Positions 1 through 8,852 are shown, counted from the first letter of the stretch. The stretch is 51,755 bases of DNA from an uncultured Lachnospiraceae bacterium (GCA_947626415.1 CANQSA010000018.1:1-51755), one strand, 5' to 3'. Made by a program: numbers and translations. The notes: generated from the sequence alone by a model not told the origin.

Positions 1-572
1 AACACAGCTGTACCAAGTGCCATTCCACCACCACCAGCGGCTATGGATCCACCACCCAAAGCTGCGAGGGTTGCATTTGTTGCCGCAACACCACTTAATG
101 ATGAAATCGCTGTTCCTGTTGATGCTGTACCAAGTGCCACAACTGCCGAGGTTGTTGCTCCAGCTGCAGCAAATCCTCCGGCAGTACCAATCGTTGCACC
201 ACCAATTCCTCCTAAAAGCACACCTGCTCCAGCTGATACTTCTTTCAATTCTTCAAGTTCATAATTTGGAAGATTAACTCCATCTTTTTTATATGCCTTA
301 AAATCAGGCCTTCCCTGTATCTTTTCAATAATGTCAGAAAAATCATCAAAGCTACTCAATATTTCAAGTTCTTGCTTACCAATAGAATCCATTAACTCAG
401 TAGTCTCTGATTTTCTCTTTTCGAATAAATCAACAGCCGTTTTCTGTTTACTTCTAGCAGCTTTCATGGTGTCATTGGCCTCTTTCATTTTAACTCCACC
501 ATGAATTCCCGACCCAACTCCGGCAACACCCACAATTGCGGCTAAACCTCCAATAATCAATGGCAATGGCAT
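1..572 (-). CDS. Glycine-zipper protein of unknown function (3' part missing)
   Basis: The frame is open from an ATG at 572 to the window edge, so about 190 residues are visible and the C-terminus is lost. The Shine-Dalgarno AAAGGAGGA lies inside the last codons of the upstream YkgJ gene, whose stop is only 4 nt away, so the two are translationally coupled. The protein starts with a short hydrophobic stretch (MPLPLIIGGLAAIVGVAGVG), continues with a charged, helical region (about residues 28-105, rich in Lys and Glu), and then enters a long Gly/Ala/Thr-rich segment with GxxxG spacing (about 113-190), as seen in membrane-inserting glycine zippers. No catalytic motif is visible. Its place as third gene behind an HNH-motif protein and a cysteine-cluster protein suggests a membrane-acting component of one module; that role is inference. 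The DNA is AT-rich compared with comEC next door. Confidence 0.75.
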   Translation of the reverse strand, partial: MPLPLIIGGLAAIVGVAGVGSGIHGGVKMKEANDTMKAARSKQKTAVDLFEKRKSETTELMDSIGKQELEILSSFDDFSDIIEKIQGRPDFKAYKKDGVNLPNYELEELKEVSAGAGVLLGGIGGATIGTAGGFAAAGATTSAVVALGTASTGTAISSLSGVAATNATLAALGGGSIAAGGGGMALGTAV

Positions 573-576
573 AAAA

Positions 577-828
577 TCATCCTCCTTTATTTTGTAGTTG
601 CTTACATATTCTGTAATTCAACTCATAATATTCTTCTTTTGAGTAACGCTCTTTAAAGTATAACTCATAGCACTCATCTACTCGACATAACAAAGGCCGT
701 TCGTCATAAATAGAACATTTATTACCGCTAAGATATTTGCAAATTCCATCCCCTCTATCTAATTCCTTATACACAGGGGATTTGTCGAGGTTACGACAAC
801 ATTCTCCACAACAATTACATTTGAACAT
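577..828 (-). CDS. YkgJ-type cysteine-cluster protein
   Basis: An 83-residue protein with ten cysteines. The N-terminal motif CNCCGECC (Cys 4, 6, 7, 10, 11) and later Cys 30, 38, 48 and 53 match the YkgJ/CxxCxxCC family, which is thought to bind Zn or an Fe-S centre; biochemical function is largely unknown for the family. The start codon overlaps the stop of the upstream gene by one base (TAATG), a classic coupled arrangement, and the stop is 4 nt before the next ATG. The gene is therefore the middle member of a three-gene operon. It could be a metal-dependent modification enzyme or a redox/metal sensor for its neighbours; nothing in the sequence decides this. Confidence 0.85.
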   Translation of the reverse strand: MFKCNCCGECCRNLDKSPVYKELDRGDGICKYLSGNKCSIYDERPLLCRVDECYELYFKERYSKEEYYELNYRICKQLQNKGG

Positions 829-2465
829 TACTCAAACACCAAGTGATTTGACTTATTTCCCATAAACGTATCAAAATCATCTTCCCATGGAATCTTAATA
901 CCAAATACCTTATATGCGGAAATCAACAAATCATTAAGTTCCTCTTCTGTCTCTGCCTCACCAATCTTCAATGCAATTTGACTATACCGTTCTGTTTCAG
1001 CACGGAACTTTGCAATATCAAGATTTTCAAGTTTAGCAGCCAATCTCTCCAATGCATCTGCAATTTCTTTATAGTTGTTTACTTCTGATGTGATTCTATT
1101 TAATGCGTTTATTACCTTATTCATGAACTTACTTCTATCCAAGAAAATAAGAAGCGTACATGAAATAAGTCCACTTACCAAAGAAGAACAAAAAGCTGTA
1201 ACAAAAGTTCCTACTCCAGGAATCGCAGCAATTGGAGTTTTACCAATCATCTCACCGACAGCCGTTCCTACAAGAACACTTGCACCTGTAGCCAATATAA
1301 TGGTAGCTGTTTTAATCCTATCTCCAAACCTGAGATTATTGGGGTTGAATAATAAAACTTTTCCAGCTTCAACTACTGATGCATAAATCTGACGAATAAA
1401 CTTCACTAGATTCTTTGCTGTAGTAAAAAAGATATTACATATAGTTGTTGTCAAACTAGCTAATGCTCCAGATAAAAAACCTTCTCCAAATTTAGACAAA
1501 ATTTTCTTATATTTTACTTTTGCATACTCGACACCTTTTTTTACTCCGTTAGCAACTGCTTTAAGCATATCTTTTAGGTCTTTTCCCGGTGGCATAGCTT
1601 GAATCTCTTCTTTTGATGACTTCCATATTTCTACAAAAACAAAACCCATAGCTTGACGCATTCCCATTTCTGCTCCACGTCTACCAGCAGCAACAGCTGT
1701 ATTCTTTAAAAACTTAGGGCTAGTATAATAGTTTTTAGCAAGCTTTACTTCATAAGCCGCACGAGCCTTTTTATTCTCTGCTCTCATCTTGTCCGGGTCA
1801 ATCTGTTCGAGTTTTTCCAATTTATCAAGTTCCTTACGCTCTTTATCAGACAAAGAACCCTTTAATTTCAACTCACTAATTCTAGACTGCCTCTGCGGGC
1901 GTCCTGACTCCCATTTCTGCAGATAATCTTCCATGTCTTTGTTTTGCATAGAACGATTTATACTTCTATCTGTAGGCTTAAGATTATCTTCACAATTAGC
2001 CAGATCTGTTCCATTAAGACCTGCCAATACTCGACCTTGGTCATCATGTATTTCCTTCGCGGCTATAGCATGGTCTAAATCAATATTTGCATTTTGAGCT
2101 ACCGGCTGCCCTGTATATGCATCTGTAAATGTTCCATTCTTCTTGCTTTCACTTACTTTTCTATTAATAGCAATATAGCGTGGGTCTTGATGATATTCAT
2201 AAGCGTTATACTCTCCTCTATTGGAATAATCCGCCTGATTTTGAGCATTTTTATATCTCATATTTGGGTCTTTTCCAATTTCTCTAACATTATGAATGGT
2301 ATCAACATCACCACCGTGTTGGTCATGAACAAGAAAATCTAGTCCAAACGAAGTAATTAGACTTTGCATTATTACTCGTTCATATTCGTTCCATATGCTT
2401 GAAAATACATTTTCTTCTGGTTCTGGCGAAACTCCCTTGTTTAATTCAGCAACAAATGAACTCAA
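828..2465 (-). CDS. HNH-motif protein with hydrophobic C-terminal segments, putative defence effector
   Basis: I place the start at a TTG at 2465 (545 residues) because GGAGGTG lies 6 nt upstream of it. An in-frame ATG at 2540 would add 25 residues but has only a weak GAAAGG before it. Around residue 132 the sequence DLDHAIAAKEIHDD is followed by LANCEDNLKPTDRSINRS. The D-H pair and later Asn-rich strand look like an HNH nuclease core (IDHxxP...N...L), here with a degenerate Pro. A charged coiled region follows (about 180-250). Then come two hydrophobic segments (about 387-408 and 416-442, with GxxxG spacing) and a helical tail. A nuclease motif joined to membrane segments is typical of conflict systems, but the family is not one I can name. 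First gene of the cassette; no clear promoter seen. AT-rich DNA suggests transfer. Confidence 0.75.
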   Translation of the reverse strand: MSSFVAELNKGVSPEPEENVFSSIWNEYERVIMQSLITSFGLDFLVHDQHGGDVDTIHNVREIGKDPNMRYKNAQNQADYSNRGEYNAYEYHQDPRYIAINRKVSESKKNGTFTDAYTGQPVAQNANIDLDHAIAAKEIHDDQGRVLAGLNGTDLANCEDNLKPTDRSINRSMQNKDMEDYLQKWESGRPQRQSRISELKLKGSLSDKERKELDKLEKLEQIDPDKMRAENKKARAAYEVKLAKNYYTSPKFLKNTAVAAGRRGAEMGMRQAMGFVFVEIWKSSKEEIQAMPPGKDLKDMLKAVANGVKKGVEYAKVKYKKILSKFGEGFLSGALASLTTTICNIFFTTAKNLVKFIRQIYASVVEAGKVLLFNPNNLRFGDRIKTATIILATGASVLVGTAVGEMIGKTPIAAIPGVGTFVTAFCSSLVSGLISCTLLIFLDRSKFMNKVINALNRITSEVNNYKEIADALERLAAKLENLDIAKFRAETERYSQIALKIGEAETEEELNDLLISAYKVFGIKIPWEDDFDTFMGNKSNHLVFE

Positions 2466-2638
2466 AATATACACCTCCAAATAAATTATAAAATTCCTTT
2501 GAATATCCTCTGCTCCAGAAATGCCGGTTACCAGATTCATATTTCAAGTTCGTATACCTTTCAAATATCATTAGCACACTTTTCCCTTTTAAGTCCTACA
2601 AACGGTCGATCTCCGTAACGATATCTGTTCTGATGATG

Positions 2639-4981
2639 CTATTTTATCACAGAGCCGGCACTTTGAAAATCCTTATTTGACGATTTCTGAAAAAAATCGA
2701 CTCTGACTTCCGGGAGGGTAAGCGTAACCGCTCCACAGTCTTCCGTTTTCATAACCTGGACGCCGGCTGCCGCCAGGCGCTCCAGTGTCTCCGAATGCGG
2801 ATGTCCGTACCGGTTGTTTTCCCCGGCGGAGATCCAGGCGATCTTCGGACGGATTGCCTGCAGCAGTTCCTCCCCGCTCGCGGTTTTGGAACCGTGATGC
2901 CCCGCTTTCAAAAGCCAGACTTCCGGGAGCTCCCATTGTTTTAAGATCTCGCTTTCCCCCTCTGTCGGCAGATCTCCGGTAAATAGGCCGTTCCATGCTC
3001 CGTTTCCGTAATCGGCAAGGATCACTGCCGACAAAGCGTTTTTGTCCGGATCCGCGGACTCCGGGAACGGATACAGCACCTGTAGCCGCAGATTCCCCAT
3101 TTTCATGGAATCACCGGCCTGTATCAGCCGAACCGCAGTCCGGTTTTCCTCCGCCAGAGCCGCGATCTCTTCAAACCCCTCTTCTTTCGCCGTCTGCTCG
3201 GTAACCGCCAGCATATGGATCTGCATTTCATAAGGCATCTGCAAAAGCTCCAGAATCCCGTTATAATGATCCGCGTCCAAGTGCGTGATCACGGCACAGT
3301 CCAGCTCGGAAATCCCGCAGGACTGCAGATACGGTAAAATCCGGTTATCTCCCACCTCGGAAACACTGCTGCTGCCGCCGTCCAGCAGCAGCGTTTTCCC
3401 GCCGCTTCGGAACACAAAGCAGTCTCCCTGCCCCACATCCAGCATCGTAACGGAGCAGTCCGGCAAAGTCCGGATGGCAAATACCGGCACGGAAAATAAG
3501 AGGCAGACGGCGGCGCAAAGGCTTCTGAGCCTGCCCCGCTTTCCCCGATAAGCAAAAAAGAGGATCAGGCCGAACAGACTGTAATAGGCCACGATCTGCC
3601 AGACCTCCGGTTTCCCGGCGCACCAGCCCGCCCCGGGCAAAGCGGCGGCGTTTTCACAGAGCCATTCATAAAACCGCAGGATCCAAACGCCCGGCAGAAT
3701 CAGATATTTTCCGGCCCATACACTGATCCCGCCCGCCAGGCAGCCTGCCAATCCGCTGACCAGCACTGCGCCCATGCAGGGAACGACCAGCAGATTCAGG
3801 AAAACTCCATAAACGGGAATCCGGTAAAACCACCATAGCTGCGCCGGCAGGACGGCAAGCGTCGCTCCCAAGGAAACCGCCAATGCATCTAACCCCTTTT
3901 TCCAGATCAGACCGCGCTCTGACTCCGCCCACAGCCGGCGGAGCACGGGCGTGATCAGCAGAATCCCCAATACCGCCAGCACGGACATTTGAAACCCGCT
4001 TGCCAGGAGCGCGCCGGGGTTCTCCCAGAGGATCCAGATCACCGCCACGGAAAGCGCGCCGGCTGCGTCATAACTCCGTCCCAGCCGATCCGCTTCTATA
4101 TGAAAAGCCAGCATGATCACCGCGCGTACGGTCGCCATACTGCTGCCCGTCATCATTCCAAACAAAACGCTGCACACGATCGCAGGCATACAGCTGAGCT
4201 TTCTGGAGAAAAAACGGCGCAGCAGGCGGTAAAGCGTCATACCGATCATACTGATGTGAAGGCCGGAAATCGCCAGAATGTGGCTGATCCCATTGCGCGC
4301 ATACAGATCTTTGACCGTCTCATCCAATTCCGACTTATCTCCCAGCAGAATGCTTTGAAAAATACCCGCCTCTTTTTCAGGACAGATCCGCGCCAGCGTT
4401 TCCCGCCATGCCTGCCGCCAATCTTCCAGAGAGGCCGCAAGCGATCCGGTTCCCGATTTCACCTGCCGGATTGCACAGTCCGTCAGCTGCAGGAATACGC
4501 CCTGCGATGCGTAATACGACTTTTGGTCAAAATTGCCCGGATTTCTCGCTTCCTTCCAAGGCGTCACCTTTCCCGACAACAATACGGTATCGCCTATGGC
4601 AAGCGGTTCTCCTTCCGGGCCGACTACGGCCTGTACCGTTCCATACGCCGCGCAGTCCTTTAACAGGTAACAGCTTGCGGATTCCCAGTCTGTCCGTTTT
4701 ACCACAACGCCCTGCAATGTGACTTCCGAACCGCTCTGCGCCTGCAGGGCCGCCTGCTGCCGGCTCAGATAAACACTGCCGCGGGCATATCCTGCCGCAG
4801 CCGCGCCCGCTAACAAAAAGAACACCATAACACCGGCTGCCGCCCGATGTGTCATGATGCCCGACAGACATGCGCCAAGGGCGGCAAGCACAACTGCTGC
4901 CGCCATCCACGCATTTGAAAAAATAATACTGCACTCTCCAAGTACCAAGACCGCCATGAACCATACGAGCGGTCTTTTCAT
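2639..4981 (-). CDS. comEC: ComEC/Rec2 DNA-uptake channel
   Basis: A 780-residue polytopic membrane protein. It has an N-terminal hydrophobic block and soluble OB-like part (about 1-190), the Competence domain with the hallmark ISGLHISMIG (about 240) and many membrane spans (about 230-510), and a C-terminal metallo-beta-lactamase-fold domain (about 515-765) with LDVGQGDC and THLDADHYNG. This is the full classic ComEC layout. In transformable bacteria ComEC carries single-stranded DNA across the cytoplasmic membrane; the lactamase domain is thought to degrade the other strand. It starts 16 nt after the GerMN lipoprotein gene, preceded by AAGGGAAA, and is the last gene of an operon that begins with comEA. 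No frameshift is visible. Whether the organism is naturally competent cannot be judged from this window. Confidence 0.95.
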   Translation of the reverse strand: MKRPLVWFMAVLVLGECSIIFSNAWMAAAVVLAALGACLSGIMTHRAAAGVMVFFLLAGAAAAGYARGSVYLSRQQAALQAQSGSEVTLQGVVVKRTDWESASCYLLKDCAAYGTVQAVVGPEGEPLAIGDTVLLSGKVTPWKEARNPGNFDQKSYYASQGVFLQLTDCAIRQVKSGTGSLAASLEDWRQAWRETLARICPEKEAGIFQSILLGDKSELDETVKDLYARNGISHILAISGLHISMIGMTLYRLLRRFFSRKLSCMPAIVCSVLFGMMTGSSMATVRAVIMLAFHIEADRLGRSYDAAGALSVAVIWILWENPGALLASGFQMSVLAVLGILLITPVLRRLWAESERGLIWKKGLDALAVSLGATLAVLPAQLWWFYRIPVYGVFLNLLVVPCMGAVLVSGLAGCLAGGISVWAGKYLILPGVWILRFYEWLCENAAALPGAGWCAGKPEVWQIVAYYSLFGLILFFAYRGKRGRLRSLCAAVCLLFSVPVFAIRTLPDCSVTMLDVGQGDCFVFRSGGKTLLLDGGSSSVSEVGDNRILPYLQSCGISELDCAVITHLDADHYNGILELLQMPYEMQIHMLAVTEQTAKEEGFEEIAALAEENRTAVRLIQAGDSMKMGNLRLQVLYPFPESADPDKNALSAVILADYGNGAWNGLFTGDLPTEGESEILKQWELPEVWLLKAGHHGSKTASGEELLQAIRPKIAWISAGENNRYGHPHSETLERLAAAGVQVMKTEDCGAVTLTLPEVRVDFFQKSSNKDFQSAGSVIK

Positions 4982-4997
4982 AGTATTAATTTCCCTT

Positions 4998-6008
4998 CTA
5001 TTTTCTTCTCTCTGTTGTCTGTTCCCGGTTGCTCTGTATCGTTTCGTCTATGATCTCCGGGATCTGTTCCGTAGTCTGCGCCGTACTGGAAGCCGTACTC
5101 TCCACATAACTCATATCTACCCGCAATACCTCCTGCAGCGATATCTTATCCTGATACAGCGCGTCGGTATTTCCGTCAATGGAAATCTGGACCGCGGAAA
5201 TATAAGACAGTTCCGATAACGAATTGACGATCGAATAAATTGTGATCGCGGCGTTGTAACCGGCATTCTGCTGCGGAAAGGCTTCCGAAAACTTCACATA
5301 ACAGATATTGTCTTTGGTGCTGACGCTCAAAAGCTCCGTCTCCGCCGACATGGTTCTTGAATATCCCACTGCCTCCGGTCCCTTGATCAGCTGTTCGATC
5401 ACATACCGTTCAATGGAAGAATTATTTTTCACATAACCGGTGGTCGTGTACGATTTCAAAAAGTCTCCGTTTTCATTGGCATAATACAGCGTCAGATTCA
5501 CGCTTGCATACTGATTCTCAATCTCAACGCCGGTATCGGTAAAGGTATTCTCCGTCATTACGCCGACCGCCTGTCCGTTTTTCTCCTTCAGCGGTTCCGT
5601 ATCAATATAAAATTCCACGCCCTTTACGCCGCCAAGCTGCATCAGAGTCAGCACCACGGAACTGCGGCAGACTACTTCTTCCACCCGTTCCATCTGACTG
5701 TAGGTACTCCCGAAGGTCACCTCCGCGATCCCGTTCTGGATCTGTACGCCTTCTACGGAAACGGAATCGGGAATGCTCCTCTTTTTTTCCATTTCCGAGG
5801 TATTCTTGGAAAGCTGTTCCAGCATCTCCGACGCGATCCCGGCGTCTTCGGCTGCCTGCGGCGTATATGCGGCTTTCACCAGTCCGTCGCCGTTCCGGTT
5901 CGTATAATACAGATAATATTGTCCGTCCTCCAGCGTTTCCGCGTCATCACAGCCCCACAGTCCGATCACCAGCAGAACCACAATGCCTAACCAGACAGTC
6001 CGTTTCAT
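4998..6008 (-). CDS. GerMN-domain lipoprotein
   Basis: A 336-residue lipoprotein with an N-terminal signal and lipobox ending GLWGC (Cys20), followed by two GerMN (sporulation/spore germination) repeats at roughly residues 55-165 and 175-290. The first carries VEGVQIQNGIAEVTFG and the second LLSVSTKDNICYVKFSEAF, the paired strands typical of GerMN. The C-terminal tail is Thr/Ser/Glu-rich. Its ATG overlaps the kinase stop by 4 nt, so it is co-translated with the two-component system. GerM in Bacillus acts in sporulation, while GerMN lipoproteins such as LpqB in actinobacteria act with the MtrAB two-component pair. Here the gene order regulator, kinase, GerMN lipoprotein suggests an LpqB-like accessory that modulates the kinase outside the membrane; this is inference. 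Confidence 0.88.
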   Translation of the reverse strand: MKRTVWLGIVVLLVIGLWGCDDAETLEDGQYYLYYTNRNGDGLVKAAYTPQAAEDAGIASEMLEQLSKNTSEMEKKRSIPDSVSVEGVQIQNGIAEVTFGSTYSQMERVEEVVCRSSVVLTLMQLGGVKGVEFYIDTEPLKEKNGQAVGVMTENTFTDTGVEIENQYASVNLTLYYANENGDFLKSYTTTGYVKNNSSIERYVIEQLIKGPEAVGYSRTMSAETELLSVSTKDNICYVKFSEAFPQQNAGYNAAITIYSIVNSLSELSYISAVQISIDGNTDALYQDKISLQEVLRVDMSYVESTASSTAQTTEQIPEIIDETIQSNREQTTERRK

Positions 6009-7489
6009 TCCGCATTCCTCCTGTCCGCATCGATGTAATTTAACGGAATCCGAACCGTAAATGTGGTTCCTTCCTCCTCTTTACTGTAAACCTTGATCGA
6101 TCCGCGGTGCAGCAATACCGCGCTTCTGGTAATGGCAAGTCCCAGTCCGGTTCCTCCGGTCTCTCTGGCTCTTGCCTTATCCACTCTGTAGAACCGATCA
6201 AATACCTTATCCTGCACTTCCTCCGGAATTCCGATGCCGGAATCCGAAACTTTCAGATAAAAATACTTATGATCTGCATTCAGGGTAATGTGGACCCATC
6301 CATCCAGAACATTATATTTAATGGCGTTTTCCACCAGATTATTGACAACCATGGAAAACTTGACTTCATCCACATCAGCCACTACCGGTCGGAAGCTCTC
6401 GAATACCAGTTCAATATTCTTCTTCGCCGCAATGGGACGAAGCCGTTTCAAAACGGTCTCCACAATATCGTTGATATTTTTCTGCGTAATGTTCAGGGCA
6501 TCCGCAGATTTATCCATTTTCACCAGCGCAAGCAGGGCGGTGATAATATCGTTTTCCCGGTCGATCTCCGTAACAATATCCGTCAGAAATTCTTTATACA
6601 TCTCTTCCGGGATGCCTTCCTGCATCAGCAGGGAATCAGCCAGCACCTTCATGGATGTGATCGGGGTTTTCAGTTCATGCGACACATTGGAAACAAATTC
6701 CTGTCTGGAATCCTCCAGCTGCTGGATCCGCTCCATCATTTCATTAAAGGCGTCCGCGATCTGTTCCGCTTCATAATAGCCCTGTACGGGAATCGGCTCC
6801 TGCAGATTATCCGTAGTGATCAGGTCGATTGACTGCTCCAGCTTCTTCAGCGGTTTGATCAGTAAATGAGAAAAATACAGCGCCGCCCCGATCGCGACTA
6901 CCAGGACCAGCAGATCGAACACCGCCTGCTTCTGCTTGACCGATTCTACCAGCGACTCTACGTCCTGTGTTTCCGCGGAAATATAGAGAATCCCCAGCAG
7001 TCCGCTGTTGTCACGGTTGCTGATTCCCATCGTCAGTTCGATCACATTCTGTTCCCCGTCATATTCTATCTGGTTCTCTCCATTCATACAGCGCAGAACG
7101 ATTTCGGAAATATTGATCTTAGACTTATCTATGATATATGTATCTTTGATGATCTTCAGACTGCTGTCAATAATCTCGATCCGGCAGTTATAGGACGTCG
7201 ACATCATAGAAATCTCCGCATCTACGGAAGCGACGCCGTTCGCGTTGATATATCCGGTAGAAACAATGTGATTCCGCAGGATCGTAGCCTGATCCTGCAG
7301 CTCACCCATGCGTTCCTCAATGGCTTCGTTCCGCAGCACGCTGCCGACAAACTGTCCTCCGCCCCACAGCGGCAGAAACGTCATGAGGATCAGCAGGATC
7401 GTCAGCAGGAACCGCATGCTCCGCATATATTTACTTTTGATCCTGAACTGATCTTTAAACCTGAATTTATCCTTTAAAATAGTAACCAA
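6005..7489 (-). CDS. HAMP-type sensor histidine kinase
   Basis: A membrane histidine kinase. It has a first transmembrane segment (RFLLTILLILMTFLPLW), an extracytoplasmic sensor of about 140 residues, a second membrane segment (VFDLLVLVVAIGAALYF), a HAMP linker, a HisKA H-box FVSNVSHELKTPITS, and an HATPase_c domain with N-box NLVENAIKYN, DSGIGIP and GTGLGLAI. The start is uncertain. I chose a TTG at 7489, which overlaps the regulator gene by 23 nt. A TTG at 7537 has a better-spaced GGGAG but would overlap by 71 nt, and an ATG at 7426 gives a shorter cytoplasmic tail. The gene lies between its response regulator and the GerMN lipoprotein, with overlaps on both sides, so all three are one expression unit. 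The signal is unknown; the layout resembles WalK/PhoR/ResE kinases. Confidence 0.92.
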   Translation of the reverse strand: MVTILKDKFRFKDQFRIKSKYMRSMRFLLTILLILMTFLPLWGGGQFVGSVLRNEAIEERMGELQDQATILRNHIVSTGYINANGVASVDAEISMMSTSYNCRIEIIDSSLKIIKDTYIIDKSKINISEIVLRCMNGENQIEYDGEQNVIELTMGISNRDNSGLLGILYISAETQDVESLVESVKQKQAVFDLLVLVVAIGAALYFSHLLIKPLKKLEQSIDLITTDNLQEPIPVQGYYEAEQIADAFNEMMERIQQLEDSRQEFVSNVSHELKTPITSMKVLADSLLMQEGIPEEMYKEFLTDIVTEIDRENDIITALLALVKMDKSADALNITQKNINDIVETVLKRLRPIAAKKNIELVFESFRPVVADVDEVKFSMVVNNLVENAIKYNVLDGWVHITLNADHKYFYLKVSDSGIGIPEEVQDKVFDRFYRVDKARARETGGTGLGLAITRSAVLLHRGSIKVYSKEEEGTTFTVRIPLNYIDADRRNAE

Positions 7490-8147
7490 CTCCCCACTTC
7501 GTATGTACGTACTTCGGATCGCCCGGATTCGATTCAATCTTCTCCCGCAGCCTTCTCACATGTACATCTACGGTACGTACATCTCCGGGGTATTCATATC
7601 CCCAGACAACACTCAGCAGGTCCTCTCTGCTGTAAACCTTGTCCGGATTTGTTACCAGCAGCTCCAACAGATCAAACTCCTTGGCAGTCAGATTGATCTC
7701 TCTGTTATCGATAAATACGCGCCTTGCGTCCAGATCCATCTTCAGACCGTTTTTCTCAATCACGCGGATCTTCGGTTCTTCCTTCCTGCTCCGGCGCACG
7801 ATCGCCTTGATCCTTGCCTTCACTTCCAGTATATTAAACGGTTTGGTGATATAATCATCTGCTCCGTATTCCAAACCCAGGATCTTATCCATATCCTCTC
7901 CCTTTGCCGTCAGCATAATGATCGGCATATCCGAAAACGAGCGGATCTCCTGACATACCTCAAACCCATCATGAATGGGCAGCATTACATCCAGTAAGAT
8001 CACGTCATATGTATTCGTTCTTGCAAGATTGATCGCCTCTTCTCCGTCATAAGCGCAATCCACCTGCATGCCATCCTGTTCCAGACTGAAGCGAATCCCC
8101 TTAACGATCAGTTTCTCATCATCCACCACCAGTATTCTGTTTGCCAT
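7467..8147 (-). CDS. OmpR/PhoB-family response regulator
   Basis: A 226-residue regulator with an N-terminal receiver (acidic pair in ILVVDDEK, phospho-acceptor Asp53 in VILLDVMLP, Lys in ITKPFN) and a C-terminal winged-helix OmpR-type DNA-binding domain (about 130-225, ending YVHTKWGVGYYFKG). The length is normal. It begins 24 nt after comEA and overlaps the cognate kinase gene. The location inside a comEA-comEC operon raises the possibility that the operon autoregulates, or that the phosphorelay controls DNA uptake or envelope functions. It is WalR/PhoP-like in sequence, but calling it WalR is not justified because the usual walHI-type neighbours are absent. Confidence 0.95.
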   Translation of the reverse strand: MANRILVVDDEKLIVKGIRFSLEQDGMQVDCAYDGEEAINLARTNTYDVILLDVMLPIHDGFEVCQEIRSFSDMPIIMLTAKGEDMDKILGLEYGADDYITKPFNILEVKARIKAIVRRSRKEEPKIRVIEKNGLKMDLDARRVFIDNREINLTAKEFDLLELLVTNPDKVYSREDLLSVVWGYEYPGDVRTVDVHVRRLREKIESNPGDPKYVHTKWGVGYYFKG

Positions 8148-8171
8148 CTCAACCTCATTTCTGATCAGGAC

Positions 8172-8768
8172 TTACCCCTGCGTCTTGATCTTATCCTTAA
8201 TTTTATTATATGCCGCTTCTTTAATCCCGCTTACCTTCATAATGTCTTCCGGAGACTGAAAAGCACCGTTCGCCTCCCGGTAAGCAATGATCGCCTCTGC
8301 CCTGGCGGCGCCGATTCCGGGCAGGGTCTGTAATTGTGCCGCGTCTGCTGAATTGATATCGATCAGGCCGTCCGCCGCCGCGGTTCCCGTCTCGGACTGC
8401 CCTGCCGTCTCTGTACTGTTCGGAATATACACCTGCTGTCCGTCCGAAAGCAGCGCTGCCAGGTTCACCCGTTCCCCGGCGGCTTCTTCCGTCATTCCGC
8501 CTGCCGCTTCCACTGCCTCATAGACTCTGGCTCCGTGTTCCACGGTATAAACGCCCGGATGCTTCACTTCGCCGCAGACATAAACATACCATTGCGCGGC
8601 CTCTGTAGTCTGCTCCGCGGTCTCCTGTCTCCGTTCCGCCGCCTCTCCGTCCGTTTCCGACTCCTTCACCCACAGTTCCGTCTCCTGTGCGGCGCTGTCC
8701 TGACAGCCGGCAAGCAGCCATGCCAGCAGGATTGCCAGACACAGCATTTTGATTCTGTTATTGTGCAT
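8172..8768 (-). CDS. comEA: ComEA-like DNA-receptor lipoprotein
   Basis: A 198-residue protein with a signal sequence and lipobox LLAGC (Cys22). An acidic linker follows, then an SLBB domain (about 60-116: VCGEVKHPGVYTVEHG) and a C-terminal helix-hairpin-helix pair (about 136-198: IDINSADAAQLQTLPGIGAA). This is the domain order of ComEA, the surface protein that binds incoming double-stranded DNA during transformation. Lipid anchoring in place of a transmembrane helix is a variation seen in some clostridia. It is the first gene of the operon; AAAGGAGC precedes the ATG and a good promoter lies 45-73 nt upstream. The partner channel comEC is the last gene of the same operon, which supports the assignment. 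Confidence 0.92.
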   Translation of the reverse strand: MHNNRIKMLCLAILLAWLLAGCQDSAAQETELWVKESETDGEAAERRQETAEQTTEAAQWYVYVCGEVKHPGVYTVEHGARVYEAVEAAGGMTEEAAGERVNLAALLSDGQQVYIPNSTETAGQSETGTAAADGLIDINSADAAQLQTLPGIGAARAEAIIAYREANGAFQSPEDIMKVSGIKEAAYNKIKDKIKTQG

Positions 8769-8812
8769 ACACGCGCTCCTTTCCGAAGCCGTGTACAGAC
8801 TATGACAGTTTT

Positions 8813-8841
8813 ATTTTACACAATTCAAATACAGATTACAA
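8813..8841 (-). promoter_or_regulatory. Promoter of the comEA-comEC operon
   Basis: On the minus strand TTGTAA (8841-8836) and TAAAAT (8818-8813) are separated by 17 bp, a near-consensus sigma-A promoter 45 nt before the comEA start. No operator-like palindrome is seen around it. Confidence 0.6.
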
Positions 8842-8852
8842 TAGATTTCCGG

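Noticed and set aside
43-277. Two small plus-strand frames at the left edge
   Set aside because: They are the complement of the glycine-zipper gene, which runs off the window and has a good start and coupling signal.
3989-4663. Plus-strand open frame opposite comEC
   Set aside because: Overlaps conserved ComEC core; Arg/His-rich and without a ribosome-binding site.
6107-6832. Plus-strand open frame (241 codons) opposite the histidine kinase
   Set aside because: The kinase frame has complete catalytic motifs; the opposite frame has no recognisable domain or start signal.
7467-8147. Calling the two-component pair WalRK
   Set aside because: Sequence style is similar but the accessory genes and neighbours expected for walRK are missing; left as a general OmpR-type pair.
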